Source: Deltaproteobacteria bacterium (GTDB lineage Bacteria; Desulfobacterota; Desulfarculia; Adiutricales; Adiutricaceae). From it: a DNA stretch of 7,396 bases. The stretch is from positions 1-7,396 of the forward strand of contig JAISZP010000273.1 in NCBI GenBank assembly GCA_031269135.1, read 5' to 3'. How positions within the stretch are numbered: position 1 is the first letter of the stretch; each line of letters begins with the position of its first letter. Below the pieces are notes generated by a model, which worked only from the letters and a program-made list of their open reading frames with translations, was not told the origin of the DNA and searched no databases. The position numbers and the translations under genes are program-made. Shown one piece after another: positions 1-5,530 of this stretch.

Positions 1-638
1 ATGCGAGGAGTGGTTCTTAAGGCGTCCCAGCCAAGAACAAAGGCGGTGAGCTTGCCGGGCAACTTGAAAGGGAGTCGCCCTAAAAAAAAGATGGCCAGAA
101 AACCGACTAAAGTCGTGCTCGAAAAGTAGGTCAAAAGAATGATGTTTGGTCGGCTCCCGCCAATGACCAAGATTATTAAGCCGACAGTCGCGAAAAAAGA
201 GGCGACGGTTAAGGTCAAAGTCGAGATCGCCACCAATAGGGCCACATAGTTCGTCACCGTAATCTTATGGTGCCCGGCCAAGTAAATGCCCTTTACGCCC
301 GAGCCGCTCTTTAGCGGTATGACGTAGTTTATGGCGGTGGTGGAGGCCGTCAAAGCCAAGCTTTCGACGGTGCCGAGGCGCAAGCCGTAAGCCTTCAACG
401 GGTGCCTGAACAGTTCGCTGTTGATGGTCAGCATCAACAAGTAACTGGGAATCATCAGCACTAGGATATGGCGGGGTAAGGGGCTGCTCCAAAGCTCTTT
501 GAATTCCGCAATATGCGAGACGACGAAAAAAATGATGCCCAAAATGAAAATTAGGGTCAACAATACGCTAATTAAAAGCTTTAGTCTCTGTTTGAGGCTT
601 TTGGGTTTTGGTTGTGCGTCAGCTATGTTTTCAAGCAA
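1..638 (-). CDS. LPG_synthase_TM / UPF0104-family integral membrane protein (N-terminal part, runs off the left edge)
   Basis: I translated this frame by hand: 212 codons are open from a TTG at 638 to the window edge. The protein starts with a short polar segment (residues 1-20, Lys/Gln-rich) and then a strong membrane helix (about 21-40). More hydrophobic segments lie at about 56-73, 90-108, 128-160 and 165-187. Residues 104-120 (NYVIPLKSGSGVKGIYL) match the conserved 'NY.lP.r.G...r..YL' loop of the lysylphosphatidylglycerol synthase transmembrane / AglD-like family (PF03706, UPF0104). Members are inner-membrane proteins, some linked to lipid or glycan transfer; the substrate here cannot be told. 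The start is uncertain. An in-frame TGA lies just upstream and leaves only CTA GAT before the TTG, and there is no clear Shine-Dalgarno. A nearby ATG (646-648) is out of frame by one base and stops after five codons, so a frameshift at the 5' end is possible. The start lies 175 bp downstream of the aminotransferase stop. Confidence 0.75.
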   Translation of the reverse strand, partial: MLENIADAQPKPKSLKQRLKLLISVLLTLIFILGIIFFVVSHIAEFKELWSSPLPRHILVLMIPSYLLMLTINSELFRHPLKAYGLRLGTVESLALTASTTAINYVIPLKSGSGVKGIYLAGHHKITVTNYVALLVAISTLTLTVASFFATVGLIILVIGGSRPNIILLTYFSSTTLVGFLAIFFLGRLPFKLPGKLTAFVLGWDALRTTPR

Positions 639-813
639 ATCTAGTCATCCGTCCCAGTTCGGCGGTCGAATGAAGCTTGGCGGTCAGCGTCGGCTTCACT
701 TTTAGGCTTACTTTGTTTATCGCTTTAATTTGATCCCTGCTGTTCACAAGATTTACCGGACGCCTTGAAGGTTAGGGCAGGAGTTTGCAGTTTATCAATT
801 GAGTTGAATTTGG

Positions 814-1791
814 TTAAAGCAGTGAAGTAAGGTGCGGTCCGTCTCCATGAATTTCCTTCTCCATCAGCTCCAGCAGCTCTTTGGTGATTGGTCCCGGGCG
901 TCCGTCGCCGATGATCTTGTCGTCCCATTTGACCACGCCCATGACGTCAAAAGAGGTAGTGGTCAAAAACACTTCGGCGGCTTCTTCAAAGACTTCCTTT
1001 TTCGTCAGATCCCTAGTTATGACGCCTTTGAGACGGCCGGAGGCCTCCAAAGTTCTTCCTTGGTCCATGACCCTGAGAAGCGTCACGCCCTTTAAGATCC
1101 TATCGAAGGAGGGGACGCATAGGTGCCCTGATTTGGTGACCACCGCCACGTTTTCAGTCGCGCCTTCGGTCAGAAATCCGTCTTGATCGAAGCTCACCAC
1201 GTAGTCGTAACCGGCATCGATGGCGTACTTTTTAGCTAAGACATTGTGGAGGTAGTCGCAGCTTTTGATGGTGCTGTATTCGCTTTTGGCGGGAAAGGGA
1301 GCGGTCGCCAGCGTGACCCCTTTGGCGTAAGCCTCAGCGGTTGGGCGCTTTAGCTTCATGGTGACTAAATAAAGTTGACTTTCCGGCGAATCGTAGGGGT
1401 TGACGGTAAAGCTGCCCGGTCCTCTGGAAATGGTCAAGCGAACGGTGAAGTCGTCATGACCGCCAAGAATGCGGGCTTGTTTCAAGATGTCCGTCATGTC
1501 CGCAAGTTCCGACGGGATCTTAAGGCCCAAGAACCGAGCCGAAGAGTCGAGGCGCTCTAAATGTCCGTTTAAGCAGTAGGCCTTGCCGTTTACGCATTTA
1601 AACGATTCAAAGACGGCGTCGCTTCTGTGGACCATATGGTCGTCAGGCGGCACGTTCCATAACCAGGGGTCGGTGCTGAAACCGCCCCAAATGCTGGAGA
1701 ACATCACGTAGTAGTTTTCGTGCCAGCTTTTTTTGTTTTGAGACATTTTCTGAAACAATTCAGACGGAGAAAGGGATGGCCACTGAGCCAT
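814..1791 (-). CDS. Class IV PLP-dependent aminotransferase (D-amino-acid / branched-chain type)
   Basis: This is a 325-residue fold-type IV PLP enzyme, which moves an amino group between an amino acid and a 2-oxo acid in the cytoplasm. The N-terminal third carries the subgroup signature MFSSIWGG...DP...VPPDDHMVHRSDAVFE (about 30-62), followed by GHLERLDSSARFLG (76-89). Lys176 in TIKSCDYLHNVLAKKYA is the expected Schiff-base lysine. Glu209 in LTEGATENV is the expected PLP ring-nitrogen partner. The TTTSFDVMGVV stretch (277-287) fits the phosphate/substrate loop. Length and motifs resemble D-amino-acid aminotransferase and IlvE-like proteins; the early 'SS.xGG..DP...P.DDHmvHR' block is also found in plant-type D-amino-acid transaminases. 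Aminodeoxychorismate lyase (PabC) belongs to the same superfamily and cannot be fully excluded, so no symbol is given. The start is well supported: AGGAG at 1801-1805 lies 9 bases upstream of ATG. Rpe lies 129 bp upstream on the same strand. Confidence 0.9.
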   Translation of the reverse strand: MAQWPSLSPSELFQKMSQNKKSWHENYYVMFSSIWGGFSTDPWLWNVPPDDHMVHRSDAVFESFKCVNGKAYCLNGHLERLDSSARFLGLKIPSELADMTDILKQARILGGHDDFTVRLTISRGPGSFTVNPYDSPESQLYLVTMKLKRPTAEAYAKGVTLATAPFPAKSEYSTIKSCDYLHNVLAKKYAIDAGYDYVVSFDQDGFLTEGATENVAVVTKSGHLCVPSFDRILKGVTLLRVMDQGRTLEASGRLKGVITRDLTKKEVFEEAAEVFLTTTSFDVMGVVKWDDKIIGDGRPGPITKELLELMEKEIHGDGPHLTSLL

Positions 1792-1907
1792 TATTATGAA
1801 CTCCTATGATTTTAAGGAATGTTTGCTGAATAACAAGAGGCTAAGGCATATTGGGCGTCGGTTCAGAGTCTGTCAGGATCCGGCTTGACGCTCCCCTGGG
1901 CTTCGGC

Positions 1908-1922
1908 GACGGCGAGGCCGTC
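1908..1922 (-). other. Perfect 6-bp GC-rich hairpin overlapping the rpe stop codon
   Basis: GACGGC (1908-1913), a 3-base loop and GCCGTC (1917-1922) form a perfect inverted repeat covering two bases of the rpe TGA and the bases just after it. No run of T follows in the direction of transcription, so it does not qualify as a standard intrinsic terminator. It may stabilise the 3' end or slow the transcript between rpe and the aminotransferase gene. Confidence 0.35.
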
Positions 1923-2613
1923 AACGAACACTTTCAGCGCGAATACTTTCAGCGTTAGCGCCTTCAGCTTTGCGGCGAAGTTCCAAGACGGCTTGGGAGT
2001 AATCGGTCGAGCCGAACAGATGGGAACCGCTCACCAGCACCGTAACTCCCGCTGACGCCAATTCAAAGGCGTTGGACGCGCTCACGCCGCCGTCTATCTC
2101 GATGTCGACGGAAAGATTTCTGGCTTTGATGGTTTTAGATAATTCCCCGGCTTTTTGGGTGGTGCCGGAGATGAAAGACTGTCCGCCGAAGCCTGGATTT
2201 ACGCCCATCAGTATAATCAGATCCACTAGGTCAAGCGAAGCGTCGATGGCGGATAATGGGGTGGCTGGGTTAATGGCGATCCCTGGTTTTGCGCCCGCCT
2301 GACGAATGGAGGTGAGTCCGCGGTGAATGTGGTAAGTCGCTTCCGCGTGGATAGAGACGAAATCAGCGCCTAAGCTAGCAAATAAAGGACCAAGAGTCAA
2401 TGGGTCGGTGACCATCAAGTGGACGTCTAAAGGTATTTTAGTCGCTTTTTTGGCTGTTTTCACCACCCAAGGACCAAAGGTGAGATTGGGGACGAAATGA
2501 CCATCCATGATGTCGATGTGCAGCCAGTCGGCTCCGGCCTGTTCCATGGCCTGAATTTCTTCGGAGAGGCGACCGTGGTCCGCTGAAAGAATTGAAGGAG
2601 CGATTTTTAGCAT
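1921..2613 (-). CDS. rpe: Ribulose-phosphate 3-epimerase
   Basis: This cytoplasmic TIM-barrel enzyme interconverts D-ribulose 5-phosphate and D-xylulose 5-phosphate in the pentose phosphate and Calvin-type pathways. From the ATG at 2613 it is 230 residues. APSILSAD (5-12) is the family N-terminus. Metal ligands are His32 and Asp34 (LHIDIMDGHFVPN), His65 (DVHLM) and Asp174 (EIDGGV). GVNPGFGGQSF (138-148) forms the phosphate loop. All key residues are present, so it should be active. An in-frame ATG at 2631 would add six residues (MVAVEH). I prefer 2613 because family members normally have APSILSAD three to five residues after the start; neither ATG has a good ribosome site. The 2611-2613 ATG overlaps the TAA of a short upstream open frame. 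The C-terminus is odd: the last 15 residues (AEGAN-AESIR-AESVR) come from three copies of a 15-bp unit and extend past the usual family end. Confidence 0.95.
   Translation of the reverse strand: MLKIAPSILSADHGRLSEEIQAMEQAGADWLHIDIMDGHFVPNLTFGPWVVKTAKKATKIPLDVHLMVTDPLTLGPLFASLGADFVSIHAEATYHIHRGLTSIRQAGAKPGIAINPATPLSAIDASLDLVDLIILMGVNPGFGGQSFISGTTQKAGELSKTIKARNLSVDIEIDGGVSASNAFELASAGVTVLVSGSHLFGSTDYSQAVLELRRKAEGANAESIRAESVR
1924..1968 (-). repeat. 15-bp tandem repeat, 3 copies, forming the Rpe C-terminal tail
   Basis: On the minus strand the units are GCTGAAGGCGCTAAC (1954-1968), GCTGAAAGTATTCGC (1939-1953) and GCTGAAAGTGTTCGT (1924-1938), followed directly by the TGA stop. The last two differ at two positions, both in the third base of a codon or within Ile/Val. 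The unit is five codons long, so copy number can change without a frameshift. The encoded residues are AEGAN, AESIR and AESVR. Confidence 0.85.
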
Positions 2614-2777
2614 ATGTTCGACTGCAACCATTCATAAGCCGACGCCGAGTCAGTCCGGCTCATTTTCACGAATCTGGTAAATATATGGCGTCGCCAAGTT
2701 GGTCTTTCGAGATGAAGGCCGAAAAGATCTTCCGCAAGACGCCGAAAACGCCGGTCGACTTCGATGCCGATGGTACA
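2607..2777 (-). pseudogene. Start-less 56-codon open frame upstream of rpe, overlapping its ATG (possible gene remnant)
   Basis: Between an in-frame TGA (2778-2780) and a TAA (2607-2609) there are 56 sense codons with codon choice like the neighbouring genes (GGC ATC GAA GTC GAC CGG). They encode a basic, mixed helical-looking stretch that includes GIEVDRRFRRLAEDLF and ERPTWRRHIFTRFVK. The TAA overlaps the rpe ATG in an ATGCTAA arrangement typical of translationally coupled genes. No convincing start is present beyond an internal GTG/ATG, and I do not recognise a family. The other minus frames here are also open for a while, so this may be chance. I read it as a possible degraded 3' end of a gene once upstream of rpe. 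Confidence 0.25.
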
Positions 2778-2864
2778 TCAATCATAACGGGATAATGACT
2801 AAAAATAGGAAATCATTCCGCCCGTCGGTATAACTATGCCACATAAGGGGCGGTTTGGCAACTG

Positions 2865-2888
2865 CGTCTCGGCGAATTCGGGGAGACG
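2865..2888. promoter_or_regulatory. Imperfect 24-bp palindrome, possible operator
   Basis: CGTCTC (2865-2870) is mirrored by GAGACG (2883-2888), and both flank a perfect inner palindrome CGAATTCG (2873-2880). All share the same centre (2876/2877). Only the two GG dinucleotides between arms and core break the symmetry, so 20 of 24 positions are symmetric. It ends 7 bp before the extended -10 at 2896, where a dimeric regulator would cover the -35 region. No regulator gene is visible nearby. Confidence 0.4.
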
Positions 2889-2895
2889 TCAAAGG

Positions 2896-2904
2896 TGGTA
2901 TAAT
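2896..2904 (+). promoter_or_regulatory. Extended -10 promoter element (TGGTATAAT)
   Basis: TGG TATAAT is a perfect extended -10 (TGn plus consensus TATAAT), which can work without a good -35; the 17-bp-upstream position (about 2876) has none. Transcription would start near 2911 and run rightward toward the DegT gene, about 340 bases downstream. It would also cover a small frame with an AGAGG at good spacing (ATG 2916, stop 3015-3017). Confidence 0.4.
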
Positions 2905-3009
2905 AGAGGATGTCGATGACGCCGGATACGTTACGGAGTCGTCTTTTTCGGGAGAAATTCGCTCCATTGGCAAGCAGCGTCGCAAGCGGCCCAATGGTTC
3001 TAACGAATT

Positions 3010-3046
3010 GGCCTTGACGAAACGGCCTTGACGAAACGGCCTTGAC
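3010..3046 (+). repeat. 14-bp tandem repeat, about 2.6 copies (GGCCTTGACGAAAC)
   Basis: Two exact copies of GGCCTTGACGAAAC (3010-3023 and 3024-3037) are followed by a partial third (3038-3046) that changes to TTGACAAGG. Each unit carries a -35-like TTGAC, so the array presents three -35-like hexamers in a row (TTGACG, TTGACG, TTGACA). Confidence 0.85.
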
Positions 3047-3070
3047 AAGGACGCGACTGAAGGCTGCAAT
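3042..3070 (+). promoter_or_regulatory. Candidate sigma70 promoter for the DegT gene
   Basis: A consensus -35 TTGACA (3042-3047) is followed, after exactly 17 bp, by TGCAAT (3065-3070), which matches TATAAT at four of six positions. The predicted start near 3077 gives a leader of about 175 bases. The -35 lies in the last copy of the 14-bp repeat and the -10 in the first copy of the 17-bp repeat. This is a pattern match only. Confidence 0.35.
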
Positions 3071-3109
3071 CGATTAAAGGCTGCAACAGATTAAAGCTCC
3101 AACTATCGG
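3060..3109 (+). repeat. 17-bp degenerate tandem repeat, about 3 copies
   Basis: AAGGCTGCAATCGATTA (from 3060) is repeated as AAGGCTGCAACAGATTA (from 3077) and, more diverged, from 3094 (AAGCTCCAACTATCGG). The period is 17 bp. It begins 13 bases after the 14-bp repeat ends, so two unrelated units expanded side by side. Confidence 0.7.
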
Positions 3110-3117
3110 CTGAACTG

Positions 3118-3216
3118 ATGAGCGATTCATTAAAACATCTCGGTCGCCGAGCTGCGAATGCCGGACTCGCGAAGATGTCCGCCGCCGACAAGCGGCTTGG
3201 TCGTTTAGTCGTTTAG
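3118..3216 (+). pseudogene. Short frame resembling the N-terminus of gamma-glutamyl-phosphate reductase (ProA), possible remnant
   Basis: A 32-residue frame starts MSDSLKHLGRRAANAGLAK and continues MSAADKRLGRL before stopping at a TAG inside an 8-bp duplication. The pattern 'L..LG..A..A...LA..S..(D/E)K...L' is how ProA proteins (glutamate-5-semialdehyde dehydrogenase, proline synthesis) begin. Nothing after residue 30 continues the family, and no ribosome site is seen. It could be a 5' fragment left by a deletion, or chance similarity over a short helix. Confidence 0.25.
3201..3216 (+). repeat. 8-bp tandem duplication TCGTTTAG x2
   Basis: Two exact adjacent copies of TCGTTTAG (3201-3208 and 3209-3216) lie 35 bp before the DegT start. 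The second copy supplies the TAG that ends the ProA-like frame. Confidence 0.6.
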
Positions 3217-3251
3217 CTAGTTAAGTGAAATTCATTAGAAAAGATTATTTT

Positions 3252-4388
3252 ATGAAAGTTCCAATATTAAAGATCCCTTTCGATCAAGGCGATGCCGAGC
3301 AGATAACCGAAGAACTTAAAGAGATGCTTTTGGAAGGGCGTCTGGCTATGGGCGTGAAAACTCAGGCCTTTCAAGAGGCCTTCAGCGCCTTTTGCGGAAC
3401 CGACTATGCGCTCAGCTGCACTAACGGAACAGCCGCGCTTGAGATCATATTGAGAGCAATCGGAGTGGAAGGGGGCAGCGTCGCGGTTCCGGCCAACACT
3501 TTTTTAGCCACCGCTTTGGCCGCGATCGCCGCCGGCGCCAAAATAGTGTTGGTCGACAACGATTCGGATCATTTTCAGATGTGCCCGCAAGATTTAAGAA
3601 AAAAAATTCGTCCGGACACTAAAGCGGTGATCTTGGTCCACATCGGCGGTTTTATATCTCCTAAGTGGCGTGAGATTCAGCGGATAGCCGCCGAAAACGG
3701 CGCCGCGTTGGTCGAGGATGCGGCTCACGCCCACGGAGCTGAGGTCGAGGGAGGGATTAGAGCTGGAAATATAGGTATGGCGGCGGGTTTCTCTTTTTTC
3801 CCCACCAAGGTCTTGACCACCGCCGAAGGCGGTATGGTTACGACTTCAGATCAATCTTTGTTTAATAAGATGCTCGCCTTGCGGCAACACGGACAACAAA
3901 AGCCGGGTTCGAATATCCACGAAACCTTTGGTTTGAACTATAGGCCTTCAGAGATACATGCGCTCTTAGGGCTTAGAATGATGGCCAAAGCCGAATGGAT
4001 ATTGTTCGAACGCCGAAAGATAGCTTTTATCTATGATGAACTGTTGCGGGACTCTAAAGTGAAGCCTGTTTCGGCGCCTGCCGGCCATAAGCCGGCTTAC
4101 TATAAGTATATGGCTCTTCTTCCTCAAGGGGTGGATAGGGCGGAGGTCAAATCGCGTCTTAGAGAGAAATACCGGATAGCCTTGCCGGGGGAGGTTTACG
4201 CCGTAGCCGGGCACCTTCAACCACTGTGGGCGAATCACCCGGAATACTTAGCCTCCAAGATCGCTCCCCTGCCGAACGCCGAGATGGTGAGCGCCCGCCA
4301 GGTTTGTCTCCCTATTTGGCCGTCTCTCAGTGAAGACGACCAAAACTACGTGGTGAACTCCCTTTTGGAAGTCATTGAGGAAATATAG
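3252..4388 (+). CDS. DegT/DnrJ/EryC1/StrS-family PLP aminotransferase
   Basis: This 378-residue fold-type I PLP enzyme belongs to the family (PF01041) that aminates keto-sugars, usually for nucleotide-linked amino sugars of lipopolysaccharide, O-antigen, capsule or glycosylated products. CTNGTAALE (56-64) holds the phosphate-binding loop. VEDAAHAHGA (154-163) carries Asp156, the pyridine-nitrogen partner. GFSFFPTKVLTTAEGGMV (179-196) contains the Schiff-base Lys186. FGLNYRPSEIHALLGL (226-241) is the usual 'NyRm.eiqAAlgl' block. Full family length, no key residue missing. I chose ATG 3252 (MKVPILKIPF) over the in-frame GTG at 3225 because it matches the family start and has a weak purine-rich AGAAAAG upstream; GTG 3225 has none. 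It is the only plus-strand gene and converges on the DUF1847 gene. No sugar-biosynthesis partner is in the window, so the substrate is unknown. The TAG stop lies in an 8-bp repeat. Confidence 0.92.
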   Translation: MKVPILKIPFDQGDAEQITEELKEMLLEGRLAMGVKTQAFQEAFSAFCGTDYALSCTNGTAALEIILRAIGVEGGSVAVPANTFLATALAAIAAGAKIVLVDNDSDHFQMCPQDLRKKIRPDTKAVILVHIGGFISPKWREIQRIAAENGAALVEDAAHAHGAEVEGGIRAGNIGMAAGFSFFPTKVLTTAEGGMVTTSDQSLFNKMLALRQHGQQKPGSNIHETFGLNYRPSEIHALLGLRMMAKAEWILFERRKIAFIYDELLRDSKVKPVSAPAGHKPAYYKYMALLPQGVDRAEVKSRLREKYRIALPGEVYAVAGHLQPLWANHPEYLASKIAPLPNAEMVSARQVCLPIWPSLSEDDQNYVVNSLLEVIEEI

Positions 4389-4404
4389 CAATATAGAAAT
4401 ATAG
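4381..4404 (+). repeat. 8-bp tandem repeat AAATATAG x3 containing the DegT stop codon
   Basis: AAATATAG (4381-4388), CAATATAG (4389-4396) and AAATATAG (4397-4404) run head to tail. The first copy includes the last sense codons and the TAG stop of the DegT gene. The two later copies are untranslated. Confidence 0.8.
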
Positions 4405-4627
4405 GTTGATTTGGGGTCGCCGAACCTCATGGTCGTTGTGATAAGCAAGCTCAAGGACTTTTGACCGAATCTATAGTCGGCGCAAGCAGCCGACGCAAGC
4501 GGCAGGCGAAAGGCGAATTCCTCTTCAAACCCTCAGTCCAATCGTATAAGCGCCGGAAAAGCTTTTTGCCCGCAAGACGAGAAAATCCTAATCGGCTTGT
4601 TTTGTAGCGGATCAACCGCCATCTCAG
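4389..4627. other. Convergent intergenic region with hairpin and micro-repeats
   Basis: This 239-bp gap separates two convergent genes and should hold termination signals for both. The best structure is GTCGGC (4476-4481), a 7-base loop and GCCGAC (4489-4494), a perfect 6-bp stem. No U-tract follows on either strand, so a classic intrinsic terminator is not shown. A 13-bp duplication (CGGCGCAAGCAGC at 4478-4490 and CGACGCAAGCGGC at 4491-4503) creates this hairpin, and a 7-bp duplication AGGCGAA x2 (4504-4517) follows. No gene is seen. Confidence 0.5.
4478..4517 (+). repeat. 13-bp x2 and 7-bp x2 adjacent micro-tandem duplications
   Basis: CGGCGCAAGCAGC and CGACGCAAGCGGC (period 13, two differences) are followed without a gap by AGGCGAA AGGCGAA (period 7). 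The units are unrelated in length, as at 3010-3109. Confidence 0.65.
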
Positions 4628-5530
4628 CTATTTTTTCGCGTGTCTGGATTTCGGATATTTTTTGTAGTCCAAAATCCTGGCGTAAAAACTCTTGGAGAGG
4701 TAAAAAGCGGCTACCGGGTTATGGGCCAAGACCCTGTCTTTTACAACCAAGGTAGTCACAGGGGCGCTGCTGTGCTTGTTGAAGAGAGCGTCGTGACCGA
4801 CGCATAAGCCCATCACCACGTTAAGTTCCGAACCCCAGGCGTTTAAAGTCTTGGCCTGAAGCACCGGATTGCAGGTGGCTTCTTTGTGACCTGGCATGAG
4901 TTTCATCTCATCGGGAATGCCGAGATCGGACTTGTCGATGGAGCCGATCTTGCAGATGACCGTACGAGGCTCTATATCCGCCGATCGGACGCACTTGGCG
5001 AATATGGAAGCTTCGTTCATCAAGGCGAAGCAGGAGGCGATGCCGATTTTCGTGAAATTGAGCCTTTTGGCGAAGGCGATGGTCTCTTCGATTCTCGTCA
5101 TGCGGCCGTAAAAATCCGATTCGACGTCAGCCGCCACTCTGAGCAGCTTGGCGTCGACGTTGTCGCCGGTGTATAACTCTTTGGTCTCCAACGCGCCTTC
5201 TTCGTCGGCTTCAGTGAGGCAAAAAGAGGGGTATTTTTGCTCGTTTCGGTAGCAGTTTTTTACTCCGCACTCGGAGCAGCTGAAGGCGAACTCCTCCTTT
5301 TTTTCGTCGCCGACAGGAGCGCCGACTGATGCCTGCGCTTTAACCTCAGGAGCCGGTGCTTTAGATTGGGCTTGGGCTTTAGCTTTAGCCGGTGCTTTAG
5401 CTTGGGCTTGGGCTTTGGCTTGAGTTTGAGCTTTAGCTGGAGTTTGAGTTTGTTTTGAATCAGTCGCCTTTTTAGTCGCCTTATTTTTCTTGGCGGCTGC
5501 AGCTTTTTTAGGATCATCGCCTTTCGACAT
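4628..5530 (-). CDS. DUF1847 family Cys-rich (putative metal-binding) protein with Lys/Ala/Gln-rich N-terminal extension
   Basis: Residues 81-290 of this 300-residue protein fit DUF1847 (PF08901), a cytoplasmic family of unknown function, probably zinc-binding. A Cys cluster C85-x2-C88-x4-C93-x10-C104 (CSECGVKNCYRNEQKYPSFC) opens the domain. Family blocks follow: TRIEETIAFAKRLNFTKIGIA (145-165), CKIGSIDKSDLGI (193-205), CNPVLQAKTLN (220-230), GLCVGHDALF (241-250), APVTTLVVKDRVLAHNPVAA (256-275). Cys167, Cys193, Cys220, Cys243 and His246 may be further ligands or catalytic residues. Residues 1-80 are not part of the domain: low-complexity Lys/Ala/Gln/Thr/Pro, with runs of KAQAQ and KAPAK between 31 and 60, similar to histone-H1-like tails. 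The start is secure, with GGGAGG (5537-5542) six bases before ATG, so the tail is expected to be translated. It lies 153 bp downstream of the HD-GYP gene on the same strand. Confidence 0.88.
   Translation of the reverse strand: MSKGDDPKKAAAAKKNKATKKATDSKQTQTPAKAQTQAKAQAQAKAPAKAKAQAQSKAPAPEVKAQASVGAPVGDEKKEEFAFSCSECGVKNCYRNEQKYPSFCLTEADEEGALETKELYTGDNVDAKLLRVAADVESDFYGRMTRIEETIAFAKRLNFTKIGIASCFALMNEASIFAKCVRSADIEPRTVICKIGSIDKSDLGIPDEMKLMPGHKEATCNPVLQAKTLNAWGSELNVVMGLCVGHDALFNKHSSAPVTTLVVKDRVLAHNPVAAFYLSKSFYARILDYKKYPKSRHAKK
5351..5440 (-). repeat. Degenerate hexamer-based low-complexity coding repeat (Lys-Ala-Gln-Ala)
   Basis: This part of the DUF1847 gene encodes residues 31-60 from variants of GCT/CAA/AAA codons in 6- and 12-base steps. 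It gives alternating Lys-Ala and Gln-Ala with occasional Pro and Ser. The DNA is itself repetitive, so copy number could vary in frame. Confidence 0.7.

Larger units (their letters stand above)
2632..3251. other. Gene-poor region between the divergent rpe and DegT genes
   Basis: About 600 bp hold no complete gene that I can defend. Short frames are open on both strands, but none shows family motifs over a useful length. The region does hold an imperfect 24-bp palindrome next to an extended -10 (2865-2904), 14-bp, 17-bp and 8-bp micro-tandem repeats (3010-3109 and 3201-3216), a TTGACA-based promoter candidate (3042-3070), and two short coding-like remnants (2607-2777 minus, 3118-3216 plus). 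It is best read as regulatory DNA mixed with decayed coding sequence. Confidence 0.6.

Noticed and set aside
265..492. 75-residue minus-strand frame in the left region
   Set aside because: It overlaps, in another frame, the membrane-protein gene whose translation shows clear family motifs and helices. It has no recognisable motif of its own.
832..1186. Plus-strand frames across the class IV aminotransferase (832-1095, 881-1186)
   Set aside because: They are antisense shadows of a gene with intact catalytic motifs, and show no family signal.
2680..2685. TATATT as -10 of an rpe promoter (minus strand)
   Set aside because: No acceptable -35 lies 16-18 bp upstream, and AT-rich hexamers are expected by chance.
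2910..3017. Small plus-strand frame (35 codons; ATG 2916 has AGAGG six bases upstream)
   Set aside because: It is very short, its ribosome site sits on top of the predicted promoter and start site, and the stop is provided by the 14-bp repeat. It is worth noting but not supportable as a gene.
2782..3191. Minus-strand frames 2782-3069 and 3000-3191 in the gene-poor region
   Set aside because: Composition is Ser/Arg/Pro-rich with no motif or ribosome site, and they run through the tandem repeats. They are probably chance frames.
4476..4494. Perfect 6-bp hairpin as intrinsic terminator between the convergent genes
   Set aside because: No T-run follows on either strand. It may be a by-product of the 13-bp duplication.
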